DNA from: Nocardia sp.
GTDB taxonomy: Bacteria > Actinomycetota > Actinomycetes > Mycobacteriales > Mycobacteriaceae
Reading direction: 5' to 3'
NCBI GenBank assembly: GCA_013361595.1
Contig: JABFXT010000291.1
Span: 1-6,849, forward strand
DNA: 6,849 nucleotides
The notes beneath the pieces were generated by a model that worked only from the letters and a program-made list of their open reading frames with translations, was not told where the DNA came from and searched no databases. A program made the position numbers and the translations under genes. Shown here piece by piece: positions 1-6,826 of the stretch; position 1 is the stretch's first letter; each line of letters opens with the position of its first letter.

Positions 1-1071
1 CGGAACGGGCCCACCGCTCGCCTGCGCGGCCCGGCGCGCGTGCACTTTCCGGGTGTGCGCCGCCACCGGACCCCAGCGTTCCTTGATACTCACGAGCAGC
101 GGGGTCGCGAAGAAAATGGACGAGTAGGCGCCGACCAGCGTGCCCACGAGCTGTACCAGCGCCAGGTCCTGCAGCGTGCCGACTCCCAGCATCCATACCG
201 CGATCACCATCAAGCCGATGATGGGCAGCGCACCGATGAGGGTGGTGTTGATGGAACGCATCAGGGTCTGGTTGATGGCCAGGTTCGCCTGTTCTCCGTA
301 GGTGCGCCTGCTGGTGTGCAGGACACCGCGGGTGTTCTCCTCGACCTTGTCGAAGACGACCACCGAATCGTAGAGCGAGAACCCGAGGATGGTGAGCATG
401 CCGATCACCATCGCGGGTGTCACCTCGAAACCGACCAGTGAGTACACGCCGGCGGTGACCAGCAGGTCGAAGACGAGGGCGGCCAGCGCCGCCAGCGCCA
501 TATCGCGTTCGTACCGGATGCCGATATAGACGCTGACCAGCACCAGGAACACTGCCAGCGCGATCAGCGCCTGCCGGGTGATCTGGCCACCCCAGGTCTC
601 ACTGACATCGGAGGCGCTGATGGCGTTGCGGCTCGGATTCCCGCTGTCGTCGCGCGGCTGGAACTGGTCGAACAGCGCGGTCTGCAGCGCGCCGAGCTGT
701 TCGGCGTTCAACGTCTCCGAGCGGATCAGGATGGTTTTGCCGTCGCCGGTACCCACGGTCTGCACCGATTCGGGATCCGAACCGATGACGTCGCTGTACA
801 CCTGCTCCACCTGTTCGGTGGTGACATCGCCGGCCGGGAGCTGGATCCGGGAACCACCGACGAAGTCGATACCGAAGGTGAAACCGCGCAGCGCCATGCT
901 GAGCAGGCAGATCAGCACGATCGCGGCGGTGATCAGATACCAGCGGCGGCGGTTGCCGACCACATCGAGCACACCGGTGCCGGTGTAGAGCCGGTTCATC
1001 CAGCTGTGCCGGGGCCCGGAGGCACGCGGCGCGGAGGGCCGGGGCTTGTCCATCGTCACGGAATCGTTCAT
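1..1071 (-). CDS. secF: Protein translocase subunit SecF, 3' end cut off by the window edge
   Basis: SecF is an inner-membrane RND-type subunit that works with SecD and YajC beside SecYEG, using the proton motive force to aid late steps of protein export. The 357 codons present run in frame to base 1 with no stop, so only a short cytoplasmic C-terminal tail seems to be missing. Visible are a first membrane segment at about residues 44-62, the family motif GIDFVGGS at 67-74, an extracytoplasmic domain at about 75-165, and five more membrane segments at about 167-185, 191-214, 219-240, 271-295 and 300-326. The conserved segment LGFSLYDSVVVFDKVEEN is at 229-246 and NQTLMRSINTTL at 267-278. The ATG at 1071 lies two bases after the secD stop, with the Shine-Dalgarno-like GGGAAGG seven bases upstream, which favours it over the in-frame ATG at 1053. 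The tight spacing indicates translational coupling to secD. Identification is very secure. Confidence 0.96.
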   Translation of the reverse strand, partial: MNDSVTMDKPRPSAPRASGPRHSWMNRLYTGTGVLDVVGNRRRWYLITAAIVLICLLSMALRGFTFGIDFVGGSRIQLPAGDVTTEQVEQVYSDVIGSDPESVQTVGTGDGKTILIRSETLNAEQLGALQTALFDQFQPRDDSGNPSRNAISASDVSETWGGQITRQALIALAVFLVLVSVYIGIRYERDMALAALAALVFDLLVTAGVYSLVGFEVTPAMVIGMLTILGFSLYDSVVVFDKVEENTRGVLHTSRRTYGEQANLAINQTLMRSINTTLIGALPIIGLMVIAVWMLGVGTLQDLALVQLVGTLVGAYSSIFFATPLLVSIKERWGPVAAHTRKVHARRAAQASGGPVP

Positions 1072-1073
1072 CG

Positions 1074-2933
1074 TCACGCCTTCCCGACCGCGGCTTCGGC
1101 CGCCTTGCGTTCCCGGGCGAGCTCCTGCATCGCGCCGAGGCCGTTCACCGACGGTTTGCCCCAGAAGGCGGACCGGGATGCCAGATGGACAAGTGGTGCC
1201 GTGACCAGGACCACCACGACCACATCGAGAATCGTGGTCAATCCGAGTGTGAACGCGAACCCGCGCACCTGACCGACCGCCAGCACATACAGCACCGCGG
1301 CGGCGATGAAGCTGACAGCGTTACCGGACAGGATGGTCTTACGGGCGCGCTGCCAGCCGCGCGGTACCGCCGACCGGAAACTCCGGCCCTCACGCATCTC
1401 GTCCTTGATGCGTTCGAAGAACACGACGAACGAGTCGGCGGTCATACCGATACCGATGATCAGACCGGCGATACCGGCCAGGTCCAGGGTGAACCCGATC
1501 CAGCGGCCGAGCAGGACCATGATCCCGTATACGGCGATACCGGACCCGACCAGCGACAGGGCCGTGATGAACCCGAGCATCCGGTAGTAGATGAGGCAGT
1601 ACACCAGGACCACGATCAGGCCGACCGCACCGGCGAGCAGGCCCGCCTTCAGTGAGGACAGACCCAGCGTCGCCGACACCGTCTCGGCCTCGGAGGTCTG
1701 GAACGACAGCGGCAGCGAACCGTACTTCAGGGTGTTCGCCAGTTCCTTGGCGCTGGCCGCGTTGAAATCGCCGGAGATCGAGGTGCGCCCGCCCAGCTGG
1801 GGTCCCTGCTGGACCACCGGCGCGCTGACCACCTCGGAATCGAGAACGAAGGCGACCCGCTGCTGGACGTATTCACCGGTGAGCGAGGCCCAGGCGTCAC
1901 TACCGCTGCCCTTGAACTCGAGGTTCACCTCGTGCCGGGCCTGTTCGGTGTTCAGGCCGGACGTCGCGTTCGCGATCTCCTGACCGTCGATCCGGCTCGA
2001 ATCGAGCAGGAACACCTCTCGGCCGTCGGTCGAGCAGGTGACCAGGGGCAGGTTCGGATCGTCGTTACCGGCCAGCGGGTCGGCCGCCGTGCAGTCCATG
2101 GACGCCATGGCGAGCTGCTGGGTGGTGGGATCGGTGCTCTGCCGGATGGCCTTGGCCATCTCGATCTCCTGCTGCGCCTGCTCCTGCGGGGTCAGCGAGC
2201 CCGCGGGCGGCTGCTGTGTGCCCGGGTCCTGCGGCGCCGGGGCGGGTGTGGGCTCGGCAGGCGCCGACGGCGCCGTGGGCGACTCACCGGGAGCTTGGGC
2301 CGGGTGGACGTCGATCTCGCTCTCCGGCAGCGGCGCGGCGGCGGGCGTCTCCTCGGCCGGTGCCGTGGCACCGGCGTCGGGGGCCGTGCCCTCCTGGGCG
2401 CCGGTATCGGGTGCGGTGCCCGCATCGGGGACCGTCCCATCCGTGCCGGTATCCGCCACGCCGCCCTCGGCACCGGCCGGGGCGGGCGCGGTGCCCGCCG
2501 GAGCCGGAGCGGTACCGGGTGCGGTCTGGCCCGGGGCCTGCTGCGGGTTCGGAGCCGCGGACGACTTCAGGACCGGCCGGATGTAGAGCTTGGCGGTACT
2601 GGCCAGCGTGCGGGCCTGCTGACTGTCCTCACCCGGCACGGTGATTACCAGGTTGTCCCCGTCGATCACGACTTCGGAACCGGAGACACCGAGACCGTTG
2701 ACGCGGTTCTCGATGATCTCCTGCGCCTTGGTGAGACTGTCCTTGCTGGGCCGGTTCCCGTCGGGCGTTCGCGCGGTCAGGGTGACCCGGGTACCACCCT
2801 GCAGGTCGATGCCGAGTTTGGGTGTCGGTGATTTGTCACCGGTGAAGAACACCAGCGCGTAGATCGCGGCCACCAGCACGCCGAACACGGCGAGCCAGCG
2901 GAATTGGTGCGCCGATCCCTGGGACGGTGGCAC
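1074..2933 (-). CDS. secD: Protein translocase subunit SecD
   Basis: SecD is the larger RND-type partner of SecF; its periplasmic domain grips emerging substrate and its membrane part couples this to proton flow. The protein has 619 residues: membrane segment 1 at about 11-31, the family motif GIDLQGGT at 41-48, and the P1 base region with KLYIRPV at 115-121. A Pro/Ala/Gly-rich insert spans about 124-247, followed by the P1 head with cysteines C281 and C300 that could form a disulfide. YGSLPLSF at 404-411 precedes five C-terminal membrane segments at about 425-450, 452-475, 482-506, 535-555 and 558-585. [15 protein letters not shown] at 498-512 is the conserved loop. The start is GTG: an in-frame TGA sits two codons upstream at 2940-2942, and AGGAG lies ten bases ahead, so no longer start is possible. 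From memory, M. tuberculosis SecD has a similar insert and similar C-terminal sequence. Homology is very secure; the insert is longer than I recall for that species. Confidence 0.97.
   Translation of the reverse strand: MPPSQGSAHQFRWLAVFGVLVAAIYALVFFTGDKSPTPKLGIDLQGGTRVTLTARTPDGNRPSKDSLTKAQEIIENRVNGLGVSGSEVVIDGDNLVITVPGEDSQQARTLASTAKLYIRPVLKSSAAPNPQQAPGQTAPGTAPAPAGTAPAPAGAEGGVADTGTDGTVPDAGTAPDTGAQEGTAPDAGATAPAEETPAAAPLPESEIDVHPAQAPGESPTAPSAPAEPTPAPAPQDPGTQQPPAGSLTPQEQAQQEIEMAKAIRQSTDPTTQQLAMASMDCTAADPLAGNDDPNLPLVTCSTDGREVFLLDSSRIDGQEIANATSGLNTEQARHEVNLEFKGSGSDAWASLTGEYVQQRVAFVLDSEVVSAPVVQQGPQLGGRTSISGDFNAASAKELANTLKYGSLPLSFQTSEAETVSATLGLSSLKAGLLAGAVGLIVVLVYCLIYYRMLGFITALSLVGSGIAVYGIMVLLGRWIGFTLDLAGIAGLIIGIGMTADSFVVFFERIKDEMREGRSFRSAVPRGWQRARKTILSGNAVSFIAAAVLYVLAVGQVRGFAFTLGLTTILDVVVVVLVTAPLVHLASRSAFWGKPSVNGLGAMQELARERKAAEAAVGKA
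2193..2564 (-). repeat. Low-complexity Pro/Ala/Gly/Thr-rich coding segment within secD
   Basis: This stretch encodes about residues 124-247 of SecD, almost wholly Pro, Ala, Gly, Thr, Glu, Asp and Gln, with imperfect short repeats such as GTAPAPA twice in succession (about 140-152) and variants of [16 protein letters not shown]. It interrupts the periplasmic P1 domain between the KLYIRPV strand and the part resuming near residue 248. The reading frame stays open and the family motifs on both sides are intact, so it is a genuine insert and not a frameshift. It is probably an unstructured linker outside the membrane; its role is unknown to me. Confidence 0.8.
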
Positions 2934-2943
2934 AGGTCGTCAT

Positions 2944-2948
2944 CTCCT
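2944..2948 (-). promoter_or_regulatory. Ribosome binding site of secD
   Basis: AGGAG on the minus strand lies ten bases before the GTG start of secD. It fixes the start, because the in-frame TGA at 2940-2942 lies between it and the GTG. An ATG that begins at 2943, directly after the AGGAG, is in a different frame and is not the secD start. Confidence 0.6.
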
Positions 2949-2973
2949 AGGCGGAAGTTCTGGGGTGGAACGG

Positions 2974-3034
2974 CCACGGCACATGCCTATACCACCGGTC
3001 GCCCGGGATATCCGGTCCGGTGGCCGGGCCGTGG
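2974..3034 (-). other. Nested inverted repeats in the yajC-secD intergenic region
   Basis: The 104-base gap between yajC and secD holds three nested pairs of complementary arms: CCACGGC (2974-2980) with GCCGTGG (3028-3034), CCACCGG (2992-2998) with CCGGTGG (3017-3023), and CCGG (3003-3006) with CCGG (3012-3015) around a five-base loop. In the yajC-secD transcript these could stack into one long interrupted hairpin. No U-tract follows, so it does not look like an intrinsic terminator. An mRNA-stability, processing or attenuation element is possible. In DNA this rich in G and C some complementarity is expected by chance. Confidence 0.35.
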
Positions 3035-3037
3035 TGA

Positions 3038-3421
3038 TCAGTCCTTGGTCAGCCGGGTTTCGGTCTGCTCAGGGGTCTCCTCGGCGGCGGGGGCAGCGGG
3101 CGAGTCGGTGGACTCGGCGCCCTCGGCATCCGTACCGGGAGTCTCCTCGGCGTCACCGGTCGTGTCGTCATCGGTCCGCACATCGCGGATCGCGGCACGC
3201 AGCCAGGTCGTCACGACGTCCTCGGCGATCTCGAGATCGACACTGGTGTCGTCGGCCTCGATCACGGTGCCGTACAGGCCCGAGGTGGTGGTGACCCGGT
3301 CACCGACCTTCAGGCTGTCCTGCATCTGGGCGACTTTGTCGGCCTCTTTCTTCTGGCGGCGCATGCCGAGGAACATCGGCACCAGTAGCGCGACCAGTAT
3401 GAGCGGAAACAGCAGATCCAT
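3038..3421 (-). CDS. yajC: Preprotein translocase accessory subunit YajC
   Basis: YajC is a small single-span membrane protein that associates with SecDF and the SecYEG channel. The 127 residues show an N-terminal membrane helix at about 2-19, a basic stop-transfer patch RRQKK at 21-25, and the family core at about 38-80, including LKVGDRVTTTSG (38-49) and the region through TTWLRAAIRD (71-80). A strongly acidic, Pro/Ala/Thr-rich tail follows from about 83 to the end. The ATG at 3421 is preferred because it puts the membrane helix at the very N-terminus as in the family; a longer open frame exists upstream (to 3517) but adds unrelated sequence. The only Shine-Dalgarno candidate, AGGAA at 3434-3438, is rather far away (12 bases). 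It is first in the yajC-secD-secF order. The divergent neighbour at 3614 means that its promoter lies within 3422-3613. Confidence 0.93.
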   Translation of the reverse strand: MDLLFPLILVALLVPMFLGMRRQKKEADKVAQMQDSLKVGDRVTTTSGLYGTVIEADDTSVDLEIAEDVVTTWLRAAIRDVRTDDDTTGDAEETPGTDAEGAESTDSPAAPAAEETPEQTETRLTKD

Positions 3422-3471
3422 GGTCGAAGTCAGTTCCTGATCTGGGTGAGTGGGGGGACGGGTACGCACAC

Positions 3472-3480
3472 AGTCTGCCA
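3472..3480 (-). promoter_or_regulatory. Possible extended -10 promoter element for yajC-secD-secF
   Basis: Read on the minus strand, TGG followed by CAGACT resembles an extended -10 (TGN plus TANNNT with the first base changed). It would place the transcript start near 3465, giving a leader of roughly 40 bases before yajC. No convincing -35 hexamer is seen. The support is weak and comes only from the motif and its position. Confidence 0.22.
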
Positions 3481-3601
3481 GCTCTTCGGATCCGCGCCAC
3501 ACCCGCACGCCGAACACGCGCTGTCCGGGTCACGGCGCAGGTGAGCCGGTGGTACATGTCACCGTCCGCCGAAGCCGCCGCGGCGAGCGCCCCGCCCCGG
3601 C

Positions 3602-3607
3602 GATAAT
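3602..3607 (+). promoter_or_regulatory. -10 element giving a probable leaderless transcript of the DivI1A-repeat gene
   Basis: GATAAT matches the sigma-70/SigA -10 consensus TATAAT at five of six positions, and A2 and T6, the most conserved bases, are present. It ends exactly six bases before the ATG at 3614, so transcription would begin at or next to the A of the start codon. No Shine-Dalgarno sequence lies in front of that ATG, as expected for a leaderless gene, which is common in actinobacteria. No -35 hexamer is evident around 3579-3585, where the sequence is only G and C. Confidence 0.5.
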
Positions 3608-3613
3608 CGACCG

Positions 3614-3859
3614 ATGACTCCCGAGGAAGTTCACGAGATCGCTTTCGCGCGAGCGCCGTTCGGGCAGCGCGGGTACCGGGAACAGGATGTCGACGAGTTC
3701 CTGGACCTCGTGGCGGCCGCGCTCCGGGGCCGCGCCACCCTCACCGGCGCGGCGCTCGGTAACGGGTTCCGCGCACCTTCGGGATTGTTCGGGCGGGGAT
3801 ATCACCCGGACCAGGTGGATGCCTTCGTCGAACGGGTACGTCGCGAATTCGGCCTCTGA
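3614..3859 (+). CDS. Small protein with two tandem DivI1A (DivIVA/Wag31 N-terminal) motifs
   Basis: This 81-residue protein consists of two copies of the short motif that begins DivIVA/Wag31 proteins. Repeat 1, about residues 11-39, carries GQRGYREQDVDEFLDLV (17-33), and the stretch before it (TPEEVHEIAF) also resembles the Wag31 N-terminus. Repeat 2, about residues 52-80, carries GRGYHPDQVDAFVERV (60-75). In DivIVA this motif docks on curved or negatively charged membrane. Here the long coiled coil that normally follows for assembly at poles and septa is absent. The sequence matches the DivI1A-domain/repeat type of protein known in actinobacteria, whose role is unclear to me. It has no signal peptide or membrane helix and sits alone on the plus strand between the sec and ruv blocks. 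It could bind membrane, partner with full-length DivIVA, or be a degenerate remnant, although both motifs are intact. Confidence 0.85.
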   Translation: MTPEEVHEIAFARAPFGQRGYREQDVDEFLDLVAAALRGRATLTGAALGNGFRAPSGLFGRGYHPDQVDAFVERVRREFGL

Positions 3860-3899
3860 GCGGACCGCCGGATCGAACACCGGACGCGACCGCGAACGC

Positions 3900-4988
3900 T
3901 CATTCGAACAGGCCGAGGGTCGGGTGGGGTTCACGGCCACGTACCTCGAGCGCGCCGAACGCCAGATCGGGGGGCGGTGTGAGGCCCAGATGCGACCAGG
4001 CCGCGGCGGTGGCGACCCGCCCGCGCGGTGTCCGCGCCACCATCCCGGCCCGCACCAGGAACGGTTCACAGACCTCCTCGACCGTCGCCGGCTCCTCACC
4101 GACCGCCACGGCGAGCGTCGAGACACCGACCGGTCCGCCGCCGAAACCACGGACCAGCGCCCCCAGCACCGCCCGGTCGAGCCGGTCGAGACCCATCGGG
4201 TCGACGTCGTAGACCTCGAGCGCGGCCCGGGCGACAGCCAGTGTGATCAGCCCGTCGGCCCGTACCTCGGCGTAATCGCGAACCCGGCGTAGCAGACGGT
4301 TGGCGATCCGGGGGGTTCCGCGGGAGCGGCCCGCGATCTCGGCCGCCGCATCGGTGTCGATACCCACACCGAGGATCTGCGCGGACCGTTGCAGGATCAG
4401 CAGCAGTTCATCGGGCTCATAGAAGTCCATATGGCCGGTGAAACCGAACCGGTCGCGGAGCGGACCGGTCAGCGCGCCGGACCGGGTGGTCGCGCCCACC
4501 AGCGTGAACGGGGCGATATCGAGCGGGATCGAGGTCGCGCCCGGCCCCTTTCCTACCACCACGTCGACCCGGAAGTCCTCCATCGCCAGGTACAGCATCT
4601 CCTCCGCGGGCCGGGCCATCCGGTGGATCTCGTCGATGAAAAGCACATCCCCGGGCACCAGATTGCTGAGCATGGCGGCCAGATCACCGGCCCGTTCCAG
4701 GGCCGGGCCGGAGGTGATCCGCAGCGCGGTACCCAGTTCACCGGCGATGATCATCGCCAGGCTCGTCTTACCCAGACCCGGCGGTCCGGAGAGCAGGATG
4801 TGGTCGGGCGTACCACCGCGGGCCCGGGCACCGCGCAAAACCAATGCCAGTTGTTCGCGCACCCGCGGCTGCCCGATGAATCCGTCGAGCGAGGTCGGCC
4901 GCAAACCGGAGTCGGTATCGCCGTCGGAGGCCAGGTAGGCGGCGTCGACCGGGGATTCCGCGGAATCCGGGGCGTCGTCGTAGTCCAT
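3900..4988 (-). CDS. ruvB: Holliday junction branch-migration ATPase RuvB
   Basis: RuvB is the AAA+ hexameric motor that pulls DNA through the RuvA-bound junction. In 362 residues it shows Walker A GPPGLGKT (68-75), Walker B VLFIDEIH (115-122), sensor 1 in VGATTR (164-169), the arginine-finger segment PLRDRFG (176-182), sensor 2 in [13 protein letters not shown] (223-235), and a C-terminal winged helix ending with VARTPRGR (317-324). All key residues expected for activity are present. The N-terminal 28 residues before LRPTSL are acidic and variable. Between the winged helix and the conserved GLFE terminus is a tail (about 337-358) that is slightly longer than the mycobacterial form I recall. 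The ATG lies six bases after the ruvA stop, with little Shine-Dalgarno sequence, so translation is probably coupled to ruvA. It is last in the ruvC-ruvA-ruvB operon and its 3' end faces the DivI1A gene 40 bases away. Confidence 0.97.
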   Translation of the reverse strand: MDYDDAPDSAESPVDAAYLASDGDTDSGLRPTSLDGFIGQPRVREQLALVLRGARARGGTPDHILLSGPPGLGKTSLAMIIAGELGTALRITSGPALERAGDLAAMLSNLVPGDVLFIDEIHRMARPAEEMLYLAMEDFRVDVVVGKGPGATSIPLDIAPFTLVGATTRSGALTGPLRDRFGFTGHMDFYEPDELLLILQRSAQILGVGIDTDAAAEIAGRSRGTPRIANRLLRRVRDYAEVRADGLITLAVARAALEVYDVDPMGLDRLDRAVLGALVRGFGGGPVGVSTLAVAVGEEPATVEEVCEPFLVRAGMVARTPRGRVATAAAWSHLGLTPPPDLAFGALEVRGREPHPTLGLFE

Positions 4989-4994
4989 CGCGGC

Positions 4995-5597
4995 CTAGCG
5001 GTTCTTGCCCAGGACCGCGAGCGCCGCACGCAGCGCGACGGAATTCCCGGCCTCGGGATTCTCGGCCAGGACGGCGTCCACGGTGGGCTCGGCCTGTTTC
5101 AGCGGGAAGCCGAGACCGGTGAGTGCTTCCACCACCTGGTCGCGGACCGGGGTGCGCACCGGCGCGACCGCGGTGGCGCTGTCCGCCGGCACCGGGACCA
5201 GGTTCACCTTGTCCCGCAGTTCCACGACCATCCGTTCGGCCCCGCGTTTACCGATCCCCGGCACCCTGGTGAGCGCCGCGATATCGCCGGCGGCCAGCGC
5301 CTTGCGCAGAGCTTCGGGTTCCAGGACCGCCAGTACGGCCATGGCCAGTCGCGGTCCGACCCCGGATACGGTCTGCAGCAGACCGAACAGATCACGTGCC
5401 TCGGTGTCGGCGAACCCGTACAGCGTCATGGAGTCTTCGCGCACGATCAGCGCGGTGTACAACCTGGCCTCGGCACCACGGGTGAGCCCGGCCAGCGTCG
5501 CGGGGGTCGCGTTGAGCTGGTATCCGACGCCCGAGGCCTCCAACACCACATGATCGAGGGCGAGTTCGAGAACTTCGCCGCGAATGGACGCGATCAC
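4995..5597 (-). CDS. ruvA: Holliday junction DNA-binding protein RuvA
   Basis: RuvA is the tetrameric junction-recognition subunit that holds the four-way junction open and recruits RuvB. The 200 residues show domain I, an OB fold (about 1-63, starting [11 protein letters not shown]), with the acidic pin E54-D55 that separates strands. Domain II has two helix-hairpin-helix motifs around VSGVGPRLA (78-86) and [12 protein letters not shown] (112-123). A flexible linker at about 133-148 leads to domain III (about 149-200), which binds RuvB. The length is normal for the family. The start is GTG at 5597, overlapping the ruvC TGA as GTGA (four bases), a classic coupled arrangement. The gene is in the middle of the operon and presumably under the SOS box ahead of ruvC. 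Confidence 0.97.
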   Translation of the reverse strand: MIASIRGEVLELALDHVVLEASGVGYQLNATPATLAGLTRGAEARLYTALIVREDSMTLYGFADTEARDLFGLLQTVSGVGPRLAMAVLAVLEPEALRKALAAGDIAALTRVPGIGKRGAERMVVELRDKVNLVPVPADSATAVAPVRTPVRDQVVEALTGLGFPLKQAEPTVDAVLAENPEAGNSVALRAALAVLGKNR

Positions 5598-6163
5598 CCA
5601 CGCACCGCCTTCCGCTGCTGTTCCAGTCGTTGTGTGTACTGCTGCCGGGCCCGCTCGGCCAAGGCCTCGGCCCGCGCCATCCGCTCCAGCAGCGGTGCCC
5701 GCCAGCAGTGGCAGATGGCGAGGGCGAGCGCGTCGGCGGCATCGGCCGGTTTCGGTGGTGCCGCGAGCCCGAGGATCCGGGTGACCATGGCGGTCACCTG
5801 TTTCTTGTCCGCGGTACCGCTACCGGTGACGGCCGCCTTCACCTCACTGGGAGTATGGAACATCACCGGGATCTCGCGGCGCGCGGCCGCCAGGGCGATC
5901 ACGCCGCCGGCCTGCGCGGTCCCCATGGCGGTACGCACATTGTGTTGGGCGAACACGCGCTCGATCGCGACGACCTCGGGGCGGTGGGTCGCCATCCACT
6001 CCTCAGCGGCGTCGGAGATGCGCAGCAGACGCTGGGCCAGGTCCATATCGGCCGGAGTACGGACCACATCCACCGCGATCGCCCGGACAGTGCGCCCGGC
6101 TCCCCCTTCGACCATGCTCACCCCGCACCGGGTGAGCCCGGGATCGACGCCCATCACCCGCAC
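5594..6163 (-). CDS. ruvC: Holliday junction resolvase RuvC
   Basis: RuvC is the dimeric endonuclease that nicks two opposing strands of the junction after RuvAB branch migration. It has 189 residues and the RNase H-like fold markers GVDPGLTR (5-12) with D7, VVAIERVF (64-71) with E68, and [12 protein letters not shown] (139-150) with D141 and D144; these are the four acidic residues expected for two-metal catalysis. The segment [10 protein letters not shown] (80-89) and [12 protein letters not shown] (103-114) are also typical. A charged, probably helical C-terminal tail (about 155-189) is longer than in E. coli, as in actinobacterial relatives. GTG at 6163 is chosen because it gives the family-typical N-terminus MRVMGVDPG and has GGGAAGGGA about nine bases upstream; ATG at 6154 would be a shorter alternative. 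It is the first gene of the ruvCAB operon, 95 bases after the macro gene. Confidence 0.97.
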   Translation of the reverse strand: MRVMGVDPGLTRCGVSMVEGGAGRTVRAIAVDVVRTPADMDLAQRLLRISDAAEEWMATHRPEVVAIERVFAQHNVRTAMGTAQAGGVIALAAARREIPVMFHTPSEVKAAVTGSGTADKKQVTAMVTRILGLAAPPKPADAADALALAICHCWRAPLLERMARAEALAERARQQYTQRLEQQRKAVRG

Positions 6164-6183
6164 CCGACGAATCCCTTCCCAGA

Positions 6184-6199
6184 ACGAACAGTTGTTCGA
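6184..6199 (-). promoter_or_regulatory. LexA operator (SOS box) upstream of ruvC
   Basis: On the minus strand the sequence is TCGAACAACTGTTCGT, matching the actinobacterial SOS box TCGAAC-N4-GTTCGA at 11 of 12 defined positions. It lies 20 bases before the ruvC start and directly abuts the -10 candidate at 6200-6205, so bound LexA would cover the transcription start. DNA-damage induction of ruvCAB through such a box is established in mycobacteria. I infer the same here. Confidence 0.88.
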
Positions 6200-6205
6200 A
6201 GTCTA
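6200..6205 (-). promoter_or_regulatory. -10 element of the ruvCAB promoter
   Basis: TAGACT on the minus strand matches the TANNNT -10 pattern of actinobacterial housekeeping promoters and touches the upstream edge of the SOS box. The predicted start would be near 6193, inside the box, giving a leader of about 30 bases. No clear TTGACA-like -35 is found at about 6223-6228. Confidence 0.45.
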
Positions 6206-6258
6206 GTGCAGGACCGGATATCTCGGCGCCAGTGACACGGACCTCGGTCGCCGGATGC

Positions 6259-6783
6259 TCAGGAACCCAGTTGCGCTGCGAATATGTCGTAGGCGGCGGT
6301 ATCCAAGAGCACGAAGCGGACTTCCTCGACCCGCGTCGGGGTCGCGCGGACGGTATCGATCGCGATCCGCGCCGCGTCGTCCATCGGCCAGCGGTACACG
6401 CCCGTGGAGATGGCCGGGAAAGCGACAGTTCGCGCCCCCAGTTCGTCGGCGACCCGCAGCGACTCGCGATAGCACGAGGCCAGCAGCGGTGCGAGCTGCG
6501 CCGCGCGGTCGCCCCGGGTCGACCACACCGGCCCGACCGTGTGGACGACCCAGCGGGCCGGTAGTTCACCGGCAGTGGTGGCCACGGCCTGCCCGGTGGG
6601 CAGACCCCGCGGATAGTCGGTTTCCCGTAGTCGCCGGCATTCGGCCAGGATCGCGGGCCCACCGCGCCGATGGATCGCGCCGTCCACTCCCCCGCCGCCG
6701 AGCAGCTCCGAATTCGCGGCGTTCACCACCGCGTCGACCTGCTGCTCGGTGATATCCCCGTGCACGAGCGTCACAGCGACCAT
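6259..6783 (-). CDS. Macro-domain protein, probable O-acetyl-ADP-ribose deacetylase / ADP-ribose hydrolase
   Basis: A 174-residue single macro domain. Macro domains of this MacroD/YmdB type bind ADP-ribose and remove O-acetyl groups from it or ADP-ribose from acidic side chains of proteins. Visible motifs are HGDIT (8-12, with the adenine-contacting D10), NAANSELLGGGGVDGAI (21-37) with the presumed catalytic pair N24 and D34, and AFPAISTGVYRWP (121-133), which forms the phosphate-binding loop. The protein is full length with no signal peptide or membrane helix, so it should be cytoplasmic. ATG at 6783 is preferred because the fold begins directly after it; the frame stays open to 6834 but adds unrelated residues. 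No good Shine-Dalgarno is present. CACACT, six bases upstream of the ATG, might be a poor -10 of a leaderless gene. The exact substrate cannot be told from sequence. It is co-oriented with ruvCAB but separated from it by the SOS promoter. Confidence 0.9.
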   Translation of the reverse strand: MVAVTLVHGDITEQQVDAVVNAANSELLGGGGVDGAIHRRGGPAILAECRRLRETDYPRGLPTGQAVATTAGELPARWVVHTVGPVWSTRGDRAAQLAPLLASCYRESLRVADELGARTVAFPAISTGVYRWPMDDAARIAIDTVRATPTRVEEVRFVLLDTAAYDIFAAQLGS

Positions 6784-6792
6784 CCCGCCAGT

Positions 6793-6826
6793 GTGCCGCC
6801 GCCCGTAGGCACCATCCCGGCGGCAC
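6793..6826 (-). promoter_or_regulatory. 9-bp inverted repeat upstream of the macro-domain gene
   Basis: GTGCCGCCG (6793-6801) and CGGCGGCAC (6818-6826) are perfect inverted copies separated by 16 bases, ending 10 bases from the ATG at 6783. The downstream arm overlaps the weak -10 candidate at 6790-6795 and the other arm sits near where a -35 would lie, so this could be an operator. If transcribed from further upstream it could be a leader hairpin. No regulator can be assigned. Confidence 0.35.

Noticed and set aside
40..988. Plus-strand open frames at 40-441 and 578-988
   Set aside because: They are antisense to secF, whose six membrane segments and motifs read without interruption on the minus strand.
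1932..2831. A 299-codon plus-strand open frame antisense to secD
   Set aside because: Its Gly/Arg-rich sequence is the complement of the SecD Pro/Ala-rich insert; there is no domain or credible start context.
2641..2977. Frame shift or gene fission in secD suggested by overlapping open frames near its 5' end
   Set aside because: The secD frame reads without interruption from GTG 2933 through all motifs; the other frames are shadows.
3422..3557. Longer N-terminal starts for yajC or separate minus-strand ORFs in the yajC upstream region
   Set aside because: The added residues have no family resemblance and would bury the YajC membrane helix; the region fits a promoter/leader better.
3857..3902. 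Inverted repeat TGAGCG...CGCTCA between the convergent DivI1A gene and ruvB as a bidirectional terminator
   Set aside because: The arms are just the two TGA stop codons each followed by GCG, 34 bases apart, with only a 4-bp inner stem and no T-tract, so support for a terminator is too weak.
3872..3910. TCGAAC half-sites at 3873 and TTCGAACAG at 3903 as further SOS boxes
   Set aside because: Only one half of the palindrome is present in each; the partner GTTCGA half is missing at the required spacing.
4389..6206. A 605-codon plus-strand open frame antisense to ruvB, ruvA and ruvC
   Set aside because: It is a shadow frame of GC-rich coding DNA: low complexity, rich in Arg, Gly, Gln and His, with no recognisable domain, and it runs across three certain genes and their junctions.
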